Part shown: positions 57,340 to 64,000 of the stretch, one piece after another
Numbering within the stretch: position 1 is the first letter of the stretch
How the letters are laid out: each line of letters opens with the position of its first letter
From: UBA5336 sp964492485
Lineage (GTDB): Bacteria; Pseudomonadota; Alphaproteobacteria; Caulobacterales; Hyphomonadaceae
Assembly: GCA_964492485.1 (NCBI GenBank)
Contig: CAZBKM010000009.1
Coordinates: 1 to 64,000 of the forward strand
Reading direction: 5' to 3'
Length of the DNA stretch: 64,000 nucleotides
Made by a program: the position numbers and the translations under genes
The notes under the pieces: generated by a model
What the model saw: the letters and a program-made list of their open reading frames with translations, nothing else
Database searches by the model: none
Told to the model about the DNA's origin: nothing

Positions 57340-58269
57340 ATCGAAGAGCTTCGACACGCTTTCCTTGTTCGCTATCCGGCGAATGGCTTCACCGAGCAAC
57401 GGGGCCACCGTCAGGATGCGCAGCTTTTCGGATGCGAGGTCCTCGTCACGGGGGCGGATGGTGTCGCAGGCCACCACCTCGTCGAGTTCCGATCCCTCGA
57501 TCCGCTGGATCGCGTTACGGGAAAACACGCCGTGCGTGACATAGGCCGATACGGCGGTTGCGCCCTTTGATTTCAGCGCTTCGGCGGCATTGCACAGCGT
57601 GCCGCCACTGTCGCAGATGTCGTCGACCAGGATGCAGCGCCGGCCGCTGACATCGCCGACAATGTTCATCACCTCGCTTTCGCCAGCCTTTGGGCGGCGC
57701 TTGTCCACGATCGCGATCTCGCAGCCGAGCCGGCTGGCAAGCGCCCGCGCCCGAACCACGCCGCCCACGTCGGGCGAGACGACCATCAGGTCATTGAGAT
57801 CGAAGCGCGAGCGGATGTCTTCTGCAAGCGTCGGCGCAGCGACCAGATTGTCCGTGGGCACGTCGAAGAAGCCCTGGATCTGACCGGCATGGAGATCGAG
57901 CGTCAGAACCCGGTCCGCGCCGGACGTGGAGATCAGATTCGCCACGAGCTTGGCCGAGATCGGGGTCCGTCCATCCGTCTTCCGATCCTGGCGGGCATAG
58001 CCGAAATAGGGCAGCACCGCGGTGATCCGCTGGGCGGAGGCGCGGGTCAGCGCGTCCAGGCAGATCAGCAGTTCCATCAGATTGTCATTCGCCGGATACG
58101 ACGTGGACTGGATCACGTAGACGTCCTCGCCCCGGACGTTCTCGGAGATGCGGACGAAAATCTCGTTGTCGGCGAAGCGCTCAATGCGGCGTTCGGTCAG
58201 GGGCAGGTCGAGATAGTCCGCGATCGACTGGGCGAGCGGCAGGTTTGCATTGCACGCGATGAGTTTCAT
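57337..58269 (-). CDS. prs: Ribose-phosphate pyrophosphokinase
   Basis: 310 residues; makes PRPP from ribose-5-phosphate and ATP. Signatures: 'PYFGYARQDRKTDGRTPISAKLVANL', 'DLHAGQIQGFFDVPTDNL', and the PRPP loop 'CILVDDICDSGGT'. The start at 58269 gives the family N-terminus MKLIACNANLPLA; an extra ATG upstream at 58287 has no better site. Supplies PRPP for purine, histidine and nucleotide synthesis; head of prs-rplY-pth-ychF. Confidence 0.97.
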   Translation of the reverse strand: MKLIACNANLPLAQSIADYLDLPLTERRIERFADNEIFVRISENVRGEDVYVIQSTSYPANDNLMELLICLDALTRASAQRITAVLPYFGYARQDRKTDGRTPISAKLVANLISTSGADRVLTLDLHAGQIQGFFDVPTDNLVAAPTLAEDIRSRFDLNDLMVVSPDVGGVVRARALASRLGCEIAIVDKRRPKAGESEVMNIVGDVSGRRCILVDDICDSGGTLCNAAEALKSKGATAVSAYVTHGVFSRNAIQRIEGSELDEVVACDTIRPRDEDLASEKLRILTVAPLLGEAIRRIANKESVSKLFD

Positions 58270-58366
58270 GGGGGGCGATTCCGGCATGGTCTGGGCTCTG
58301 GCTGTCACGCTTGTGTCGCAGAAGTTCGCGAGTCGCAACGCGCTGCCAGGCGAAAATCCTGCGTGG

Positions 58367-59143
58367 TCAGGCCTTGAGCAGGATGACCGATGCATTTCGG
58401 CCATAGTCGGGTTCTCCGGCATGGGTGCGGCGGCGGTTGGAGAAATAGTCGTCGCAGGCGGTGCAGGTGTCCGGGCCCACGCACTCCACGGCACCAACGC
58501 CTGCCCGCACCAGTCGGTTCCGGAGGAAGCCGGGAAGGTTGAAGTGCCAGCGGTCGCCCTTTCCGGGATGAAAGAGGGCATCGCTCCACGGCGCGCCGTC
58601 CAGGAACCGGTCCCGGAATTCCGGCCCGACCTCATAGCTTTCGACCTGGATACAGGGACCGATGGCCGCAGCGATCCGGCCGGGATCGGCACCGCGCGCC
58701 ACCATCGCGTCGAGCGCGGCCTCGGCGACGCCTGCCAGCGCACCCTTCCACCCGGCATGGACGGCGGCGATCACGCCTGCCACGGGATCGGCCATCAGCA
58801 ACGGGGCGCAGTCGGCGGTCAGGACGCAAAGCGCCAGACCCGGGCGGTCGGTGACCATGGCATCGGCCTGTGGCGGCCGATCCCAGGGGGCCGTTGGCTG
58901 GATCACATCGGTGCCGTGTACCTGGTGACAGGACAGGAGCGCGTCGGGTCCGGGTGCGCCGATGGCGGCCGCGATCCTGGCGCGGTTGGTTGCCACGGCG
59001 TCGGGACGATCGCCGGAGCCGGGTCCGGCATTCAGGCTGGCGTAGATCCCGGTCGAGACGCCCCCACGTCGCCCGAAGAAGCCGTGGGCGATGGCTGGGA
59101 GCCCGGCGAGCCTCGGGCTGACATGATGGGGCAGTCGGGTCAT
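58367..59143 (-). CDS. pgeF: Laccase-domain (YfiH/PgeF) peptidoglycan editing or purine nucleoside enzyme
   Basis: 258 residues of the YfiH/PgeF family. Zinc-site residues: 'SCHQVHGTD', 'TADCAPLLMAD' and 'AAVHAGWKGALAG' (His, Cys, His). The family includes the L-serine-containing peptidoglycan editing factor and purine nucleoside enzymes. Start codon overlaps the stop of the MidA-like gene (ATGA). Part of the lgt / MidA-like / pgeF operon; prs follows 97 bases further on the same strand. Confidence 0.9.
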   Translation of the reverse strand: MTRLPHHVSPRLAGLPAIAHGFFGRRGGVSTGIYASLNAGPGSGDRPDAVATNRARIAAAIGAPGPDALLSCHQVHGTDVIQPTAPWDRPPQADAMVTDRPGLALCVLTADCAPLLMADPVAGVIAAVHAGWKGALAGVAEAALDAMVARGADPGRIAAAIGPCIQVESYEVGPEFRDRFLDGAPWSDALFHPGKGDRWHFNLPGFLRNRLVRAGVGAVECVGPDTCTACDDYFSNRRRTHAGEPDYGRNASVILLKA

Positions 59144-60213
59144 TCTTGCCTGGGGTCCTGAACTGAAGCGTGCCCCAGGCCGGCGGGCGGTGGCAGGCCC
59201 GGCGAGGAGAGGCAGACCGCCTTGAAACGGGTGCCCATCTGGGCCGGATCCGACAGGCTGGCCGCGCCCGCATGGAGCGTTTCGGCCTGGTCTGGATTGG
59301 CCGCTATGAGTTGGTCGAGGCGGGCCTGCAGACCGAGCGACAGGAGGAAAGGCCCCTGGGCGAGCGGGCCCGCCACGTCGAGGCCCGCGCGGACGGCCAG
59401 TCGCGCCAATCGAGAAAAGTCCACGTCCACGGTGAGGTCCGAGGCGCCCGGCGCGGCGAGCGGATCGATCTGGCGTCCGTCGCGAAAGGCACGCAGCGTG
59501 TCGCCAGGCGCACGGTCGGCAGGCCCATAGTCGATGAACAGTGCCCGAAACGGCGCGGGGCGCGCCGCCAGCGTGGCGATCACTGTCTCCAGCCCAGGCT
59601 GGACGTCGATCTCGGCTCCGTCCGACGGTGTGGAAGCTGGCGCCTCGGCCTGGTCGATCGCCAGCCCGAAGACGAGCTCGTTCATAGGCGACAGTCCGAC
59701 CACGCGTTCGCGCCAGATGCCGGCGTCGCGCACGAACTGGCGGGCGGGAAGGCAGTCGAGATACTCGTTGCCGATCAGGATCATGGGACCGTCCGGAAGC
59801 GCTTCCAGCCGCCCCACATGGCGATGGTCGTATCCCGCCAGCGCGGCGGTCTGCTGCCGGCGCAGGACCGGGCTGGGCTCGACCAGAACGAGGTCGGCGG
59901 CCTCCAGCAGGTCCGGCGCAACCGACAGGGCACGCAATGCGTCGGCCATCAGGGTGCCCCGACCGGGCCCCACCTCCGCCAGGGTGACCGGGGACGGACG
60001 GCCGAGCGCCGACCATTCATGGGCTGCCCAGAGGCCCAGAAGTTCCCCGAAGATCTGGCTCGTCTCCGGCGCGGTCCGGAAGTCGCGCGCCAGGCGCGGC
60101 CGGGTGGCGTAGTAGCCCGCGCGGGGATCATGCAGGCAGAGCCCCATATAGACCGAGACCGGCTGGGGTCCTTCCGCAGCGATCAGATCCTTGATCCGAC
60201 GCTCCAGGGTCAT
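59140..60213 (-). CDS. MidA/NDUFAF7-like SAM-dependent methyltransferase
   Basis: 357 residues. Signatures of the family: 'DFRTAPETSQIFGELLGLWAAHEW', 'EVGPGRGTLMADALRAL' (SAM-binding) and 'LIGNEYLDCLPARQFV'. In mitochondria NDUFAF7 methylates an arginine of complex I; a similar role is possible. I use ATG 60213 (MTLERRIKD), ten bases after the lgt stop; an ATG at 60240 would overlap lgt by 17 bases. Operon with lgt (upstream) and pgeF (downstream). Confidence 0.86.
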   Translation of the reverse strand: MTLERRIKDLIAAEGPQPVSVYMGLCLHDPRAGYYATRPRLARDFRTAPETSQIFGELLGLWAAHEWSALGRPSPVTLAEVGPGRGTLMADALRALSVAPDLLEAADLVLVEPSPVLRRQQTAALAGYDHRHVGRLEALPDGPMILIGNEYLDCLPARQFVRDAGIWRERVVGLSPMNELVFGLAIDQAEAPASTPSDGAEIDVQPGLETVIATLAARPAPFRALFIDYGPADRAPGDTLRAFRDGRQIDPLAAPGASDLTVDVDFSRLARLAVRAGLDVAGPLAQGPFLLSLGLQARLDQLIAANPDQAETLHAGAASLSDPAQMGTRFKAVCLSSPGLPPPAGLGHASVQDPRQE

Positions 60214-60223
60214 CTGGCCAGGC

Positions 60224-61153
60224 TCACCGGGCGGTCGCATGTGGCGGCGTGCGGAGCCCCTTCCAGACAAGCCATGCGCCGCCGATCCACATAGGCAGGG
60301 ACAGAAGCATGCCCATCGTGATGCCCAGGGGCAGGAAACCGATATGGGCATCGGGCTCACGGAAGTGTTCCGCGATCGAGCGGCCGACCCCGTAGAGCAG
60401 CAGGAACAGGCCCGCCGACAGGCCCGGCCGGGCCAGTGCCCGGGCCTGCCAGACCAGCACCGACAGGACGATGAAGGGGATCAGCCCTTCAAGCACGGCC
60501 TCGTAGAGCTGGCTGGGGTGACGTGGCATTTCGTTTCCGGTGTAGACCCAGCGCTCCGCCTGCCAGTCATAGGCGCCCGGGGCGGCGCCCACATTGGCCT
60601 CGGGAAACACCATGCCCCAAGCGCTGTCGGTGTGGCGGCCATAGAGCTCGGCGTTGATGAAATTGGCCAATCGGCCGAAGAACAGGCCGATCGGCGTGAC
60701 GACGCCGGCGATGTCGCCGATCGTCATCAGGCTGACGCCGCGCCGGCGGGCCACGATCAGGATCGCGATGGCCACGCCGATCAGACCGCCATGGAAGGAC
60801 ATGCCGCCCTCCCATACGCGCAGCAGCATCATGGGGTCCGCCGCGATCCGGTCCGGCTGGAAGGGCACCTGGTAGAACAGGATGTAGCCAAGCCGTCCGC
60901 CCAGGATGACGCCCAGGGTCGCATAGAAGAGCAGGTCGTCGATATCGGTGCGGCTTGCCGGCGCTGTCCCGCCGAACAGGTGCGGCCGGTTGACCAGCAC
61001 AAGCGCATAGCGCCACGCCAGCAACAGGCCGACGATGTAGGCCAGGGCGTACCAGCGAACGGGAAACTCACCGAGCCCGAGGAAACCCAGGTCCAGTGTC
61101 ACGGCTGCCGGGCTGATCTCCGGAAAGCTCAGGGCGGTGGCGATTAGTGACAT
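60224..61153 (-). CDS. lgt: Prolipoprotein diacylglyceryl transferase
   Basis: 309 residues, seven hydrophobic segments, adding diacylglycerol to the lipobox cysteine of prolipoproteins. Signatures: 'RVWEGGMSFHGGLIG' (catalytic His/Gly), 'LFFGRLANFINAELYGRHTD' (the Lgt signature), and 'YGVGRSIAEHFREPD'. Start at 61153 matches the family. This window alone encodes several lipoproteins (OppA, MBL, TonB-C, M28, TraB) that need it. Divergent from ubiK. Confidence 0.96.
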   Translation of the reverse strand: MSLIATALSFPEISPAAVTLDLGFLGLGEFPVRWYALAYIVGLLLAWRYALVLVNRPHLFGGTAPASRTDIDDLLFYATLGVILGGRLGYILFYQVPFQPDRIAADPMMLLRVWEGGMSFHGGLIGVAIAILIVARRRGVSLMTIGDIAGVVTPIGLFFGRLANFINAELYGRHTDSAWGMVFPEANVGAAPGAYDWQAERWVYTGNEMPRHPSQLYEAVLEGLIPFIVLSVLVWQARALARPGLSAGLFLLLYGVGRSIAEHFREPDAHIGFLPLGITMGMLLSLPMWIGGAWLVWKGLRTPPHATAR

Positions 61154-61229
61154 CGGACTTTTCCCATGGCGGCTCAGGCCCCATTTGCTATGGCAGGGTC
61201 GTGTGTCATTCCGGCGAAGGAGTAAACCC

Positions 61230-61481
61230 ATGGCGGGACCGAATCCACTGCTCGACGACCTGGCAGGTCTGATGACCGGTGCCATGGGCGCGGCCCGGGC
61301 CGCCGGGGAGGAGGCGCGCACGGCCATGACGGCGCGGTTGCGCGACGCCGTGGCCGACCTGGACCTGGTCGAGCGCGACGAGGTCGAGGCGTTGCGCCGC
61401 TTGACGCTCGACGCCATTGATCGCATCGAGGCGCTGGAGCGTCGCCTGGATGCGCTGGACACCCCGTCGGACGACGCCTGA
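61230..61481 (+). CDS. ubiK: Ubiquinone biosynthesis accessory factor UbiK
   Basis: 83 residues, BMFP/YqiC family: 'NPLLDDLAGLMTGAMGAARAAG' plus a coiled-coil C-terminal half ('LVERDEVEALRRLTLDAIDRIEALERRLDAL'). UbiK binds UbiJ and assists aerobic ubiquinone synthesis. A GAAGGAG site precedes ATG 61230. Divergent from lgt, a common alphaproteobacterial arrangement. Confidence 0.9.
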   Translation: MAGPNPLLDDLAGLMTGAMGAARAAGEEARTAMTARLRDAVADLDLVERDEVEALRRLTLDAIDRIEALERRLDALDTPSDDA

Positions 61482-61505
61482 GGCGCGGGCATTCCACGAC
61501 AGATC

Positions 61506-61535
61506 GCACCCGGCCGCTTGCCGGGACCCGGGTGC
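61506..61535. terminator. GC-rich hairpin between ubiK and ybjN
   Basis: Arms GCACCCGG / CCGGGTGC (8 bases) with a 14-base loop; no T tract. May end ubiK transcription or have no function. Confidence 0.35.
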
Positions 61536-61590
61536 ATGTTAGCGTGCGCCCACCGTGGCCCCTGGCCATGTTGATTCGGAGGGTAGAACC

Positions 61591-62094
61591 ATGACCCCGG
61601 ACCGGTATCAGGAGATCGAGGAGACGCTCGAAGCGCTCGATCTGATCGAGGAATATCTCGAGACCAATGGCTGGCAGCACGAGCGAGAGGATGACGACGC
61701 CGTCCAGTGCATCGTGCCGTCGCGCTGGGGCGATATGGGCGGGCTGTTCGCCTATCGCGACGAGCCACCCGCCCTGCATGCTTCCGTGACGCTGGACATC
61801 AAGCCGCAGGCAGCCAAGCGCGGCGCCATCGCCGAACTGGTGATGCTGATGAATGAAAGGCTCTGGCTCGGTCACTTCGACTATTGGGCAGACGAGGGGG
61901 TGATCCTGTTCCGTCATGCGCTGCCTATGCTGGAGCGAGAGACGCCAAGCGGCGGCGAGATCCGTTCCGTGATGGCGGCGGCGGTGGACGCGATCGACCG
62001 GTTCGTTCCGGCCTTCAATTTCGTGGTCTGGGCCGGAAAGTCGCCCCGGGAAGCGGTGGACGCGGCCCTCTTCGAGACGGTCGGCGAGGCCTAG
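61591..62094 (+). CDS. YbjN-domain protein
   Basis: 167 residues. YbjN/SecA-chaperone-like fold: acidic N-terminus 'EIEETLEALDLIEEYLETNGW', 'VTLDIKPQAAKRGAIAELVMLMNERLWLGHFDYW' and 'GVILFRHALPML', typical of the alphaproteobacterial type. No catalytic residues. Often next to proC in this class, and here 58 bases upstream of it. Role unclear (possibly secretion chaperone-like). Confidence 0.85.
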   Translation: MTPDRYQEIEETLEALDLIEEYLETNGWQHEREDDDAVQCIVPSRWGDMGGLFAYRDEPPALHASVTLDIKPQAAKRGAIAELVMLMNERLWLGHFDYWADEGVILFRHALPMLERETPSGGEIRSVMAAAVDAIDRFVPAFNFVVWAGKSPREAVDAALFETVGEA

Positions 62095-62152
62095 CGCGGC
62101 GGCATTCGCCCGCTTCGCCATGGGGCGGGCAGCCTTCGAAAGGACAGGTGAG

Positions 62153-62959
62153 ATGCCGGAAGACATCCGGGTTCTGTTCGGCGCCGGCCGTATGGGGGGC
62201 GCGCTGGCCGCTGGCTGGCTTGCGCAGGCGGACTCCGTGGCGCCGGTGCTGGTCGAGCCGAAGCCGTCCGAACAGGTGCGGGCCTGGGCGGCGGCCGGGC
62301 AGGTGCGTCTCAATCCATCGCCGGAGCCGGCCGGGACCCTGGTCATTGCGGTCAAACCCCAGGTGTTTCGGGCGCTTGCGGGCGACATCCGGGCGTGGAT
62401 CGGTCCCGACACGCGGGTCATTTCGATCATGGCCGGCCTTCGCCTGTCGCAGATCGCGCAACGGCTGCAGACGGATCGTGTAGTGCGCGCCATGCCCAAC
62501 ACGCCAGGCGCCATTGGCCGGGGCGTTGTGGGGCTCAGCGCCGGCGATGGCGCGAGCGACGCTGACCTAGCCGCAGCGCGCCGCACGCTGGAGCCGCTGG
62601 GCCTCGTGGAAGGGCCGATGAGCGAATCCCATCTGTCCGCCCTGACCGCCGTGTCCGGTTCCGGACCCGCCTATGTCTTCCTTCTGGCGGAGGCATTGGC
62701 CATTGCGGGCAAGGCCGAGGGCCTGCCGGCCGACCTGGCCGAGCGCATCGCCCGGGCCACCGTGATCGGCGCAGGAGAGCTCATGGCGCAGTCGGATGAG
62801 GCGCCCGCGGAGCTGCGACGCGCCGTCACCAGTCCAGGCGGGGTCACGGAGGCCGCGCTGGACATCTTGATCAATGAGGGCGGGCTGCCATCTCTCATGC
62901 GGAAAGCCGTCAAGGCGGGCATCGCCCGTGACCGGGCCCTGTCAGACGCAGACGGTTAG
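62153..62959 (+). CDS. proC: Pyrroline-5-carboxylate reductase
   Basis: 268 residues; last step of proline synthesis. NAD(P) motif 'LFGAGRMGGALAAGW' and substrate segment 'LTAVSGSGPAYVFLLAEAL', 'AVTSPGGVTEAALDIL'. Start at 62153 following AGGTGAG; an upstream frame to 62120 is not needed. Follows ybjN closely and precedes the TetR-like gene by 23 bases. Confidence 0.96.
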   Translation: MPEDIRVLFGAGRMGGALAAGWLAQADSVAPVLVEPKPSEQVRAWAAAGQVRLNPSPEPAGTLVIAVKPQVFRALAGDIRAWIGPDTRVISIMAGLRLSQIAQRLQTDRVVRAMPNTPGAIGRGVVGLSAGDGASDADLAAARRTLEPLGLVEGPMSESHLSALTAVSGSGPAYVFLLAEALAIAGKAEGLPADLAERIARATVIGAGELMAQSDEAPAELRRAVTSPGGVTEAALDILINEGGLPSLMRKAVKAGIARDRALSDADG

Positions 62960-62982
62960 GCACAGACGCCGGGAAGGACTCC

Positions 62983-63690
62983 ATGGCCCCGCAGGAAGAT
63001 GTGATCAAGGCCGGCCTGAAGGCCGCGCTGGACCTGGCGGCCGAAACGCCCTGGGCGGACCTGCGCCTGTCCGACATTGCGGCGCGGGCAGGACTGCCGC
63101 TGGAGGCGTTCCACGGGACCGGCGGCAAGGCCGCACTGGCCGATGCCGTCGAGGCGCTGTTCGACCCGGCCATGTCGGCCGAAGGCATCGACCCGGAGGA
63201 CTCGCCGCGCGAACGCCTGTTCGATGTGATCATGCTGCGCTTCGAGGCGATGGAGCCCTACCGCGCAGGCCTCGTTTCGCTCATGGCGTGGCGGCGGCGG
63301 GCCCCCGTCGCGCGCGCCAGACTGGCGCTCGCCCGTCAGAGAACGGCGGAATGGGCCCTGGTGTCGGCCGGACTTGACGGTGAACGGGAGCTGCCGCTGG
63401 CCGTGAAGGCCTTGGCGCTGGCGGTGGTGCTGGAGCGGACCGAGCGGGCCTGGCAGGGCGAGACGGATGCCGGCTTGGCCCGTACCATGGCCGCGCTCGA
63501 TGAGGGTCTCCGCACTCTGGAAAAGCGGCTGGCCCGTCTTCAGGGTCTGCGCGGGCGCCGCCGGCAGGCCCGCGACGCGGCGGACACGCCAGCGCCCTCC
63601 GAACCCCGCGCTGGAGACCCTTCGGAGATGACTATGCCGGAAGCCGGAGACGGGCCCGCAGGCCCCCAAGGGGAGACACCTCGAGCCTGA
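62983..63690 (+). CDS. TetR-like protein
   Basis: 235 residues. The first 50 form a TetR-type helix-turn-helix ('LRLSDIAARAGLPLEAFHGTGGKAALADAVEAL'), and the remainder is an all-helical ligand domain with a disordered Pro/Glu-rich tail. The middle section ('RERLFDVIMLRFEAMEPYR') recalls COQ9/TetR-like alphaproteobacterial proteins linked with ubiquinone, and ubiK is two genes away; COQ9-like function is an open alternative. Overlaps the end of the kinase gene by 59 bases, convergently. Confidence 0.75.
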   Translation: MAPQEDVIKAGLKAALDLAAETPWADLRLSDIAARAGLPLEAFHGTGGKAALADAVEALFDPAMSAEGIDPEDSPRERLFDVIMLRFEAMEPYRAGLVSLMAWRRRAPVARARLALARQRTAEWALVSAGLDGERELPLAVKALALAVVLERTERAWQGETDAGLARTMAALDEGLRTLEKRLARLQGLRGRRRQARDAADTPAPSEPRAGDPSEMTMPEAGDGPAGPQGETPRA

Positions 63691-64000
63691 CATCTCCGCC
63701 ATGCGCGCGGGCGGTGTCACGCGCGAGCGCGAGGCCAAGGCCGGTGCCGGGCTTGTTCTGTGACCGGCTCCCGTCCAGTCGCGTGAACGGCCGGAAGGCG
63801 TCCTCGATGCGGTCCTCGGGAATGCCCGGGCCATTATCGTCAACCAGGATTTCCGCCGCGTGGGGGCCGTGCAGCATGCGCACCTCGACCTGGTCGCCAT
63901 ACTGGCAGGCATTGGTGATCAGGTTGGAGATGGCGCGCTTCAGCGCCAGGGGGCGTGCCAGGAGCTCCACTTCGGGCAGGGGCGAATGTAGGATCAGCCC
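63632..64000 (-). CDS. Two-component sensor histidine kinase, C-terminal catalytic part
   Basis: 123 codons visible; the gene continues beyond base 64000. HATPase_c motifs are present: N box 'RAISNLITNACQYG', G1 'DNGPGIPEDRI', F region 'AFRPFTRLDGSRSQNKPGTGLGLALARD' (G2). This layout is EnvZ/OmpR-like. The sensor and dimerisation domains are off the window, so the signal is unknown. Confidence 0.93.
   Translation of the reverse strand, partial: GLILHSPLPEVELLARPLALKRAISNLITNACQYGDQVEVRMLHGPHAAEILVDDNGPGIPEDRIEDAFRPFTRLDGSRSQNKPGTGLGLALARDTARAHGGDVRLEVSPLGGLRARLRLPA

Overview
The window looks like the chromosome of an alphaproteobacterium with GC-rich DNA. Almost every conserved gene has a strong third-position G/C bias, and long spurious ORFs lie opposite most real genes. 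Gene orders familiar from Alphaproteobacteria are present: lgt / MidA-like methyltransferase / pgeF beside prs-rplY-pth-ychF, ubiK-ybjN-proC, purL near bolA-grxD, fzlA-queG, and thrS / yidD / IscU-like scaffold / cysS / folE. The FzlA-family division protein argues for this class. I cannot name the genus from sequence alone.

Layout. 1-2.3 kb: end of a dipeptide/oligopeptide ABC transporter (permease, lipoprotein binding protein). 2.5-6.7 kb: MBL-fold lipoprotein, hisI, two enoyl-CoA hydratase-like genes and HMG-CoA lyase. 6.8-8.9 kb: glycosyltransferase and O-antigen ligase-like pair. 8.9-17.6 kb: translation and cofactor housekeeping (thrS, yidD, scaffold protein, exoD, cysS, folE, mutL). 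17.8-22.9 kb: SDR, cyclase-family hydrolase, accA, NTF2-like protein, TonB-C lipoprotein and a malyl-CoA lyase of the long type. 23.1-27.9 kb: cation efflux, fzlA, queG, mtgA, DoxX-like and YHS proteins. 28-37 kb: purQ, DUF3089 hydrolase, purL, M28 peptidase, bolA-grxD, rimO, glmM. 37-42 kb: MarR-controlled tyrosine catabolism (hppD, VOC, fahA) with a 3-ketoacid CoA-transferase (scoAB) to use the acetoacetate produced. 42-47 kb: a zinc-ribbon membrane protein, desaturase, candidate small RNA, lipoprotein, HSD10-like SDR and DUF1232 protein. 47.4-49.6 kb: arsR-acr3-arsH. 49.8-51.4 kb: AT-rich islet ending at tRNA-Arg(CCG). 51.6-64 kb: TraB/GumN protein, ychF, TIR-like protein, pth, rplY, prs, pgeF, MidA-like, lgt, ubiK, ybjN, proC, a TetR-like protein and the end of a sensor kinase.

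Functionally, HPPD and fumarylacetoacetase feed acetoacetate to ScoAB, and HMG-CoA lyase and the enoyl-CoA hydratases supply acetoacetate/acetyl-CoA from leucine and acyl chains. Homogentisate dioxygenase and PurS are not in the window although their partners are.

The features that ordinary annotation would miss are: (1) a mosaic intergenic repeat family built from three hairpin-forming modules (A, B, C), present at seven loci, usually abutting and often supplying the stop codon of a neighbouring gene; (2) an AT-rich 1.45-kb islet bracketed by a 14-bp direct repeat that includes the CCA end of tRNA-Arg, carrying two small membrane-protein genes and two foreign-looking palindromes; (3) a run of four hairpins at 44.7 kb that looks like a small RNA; (4) a perfect operator between marR and hppD and an ArsR box over the start codon of a probably leaderless arsR.
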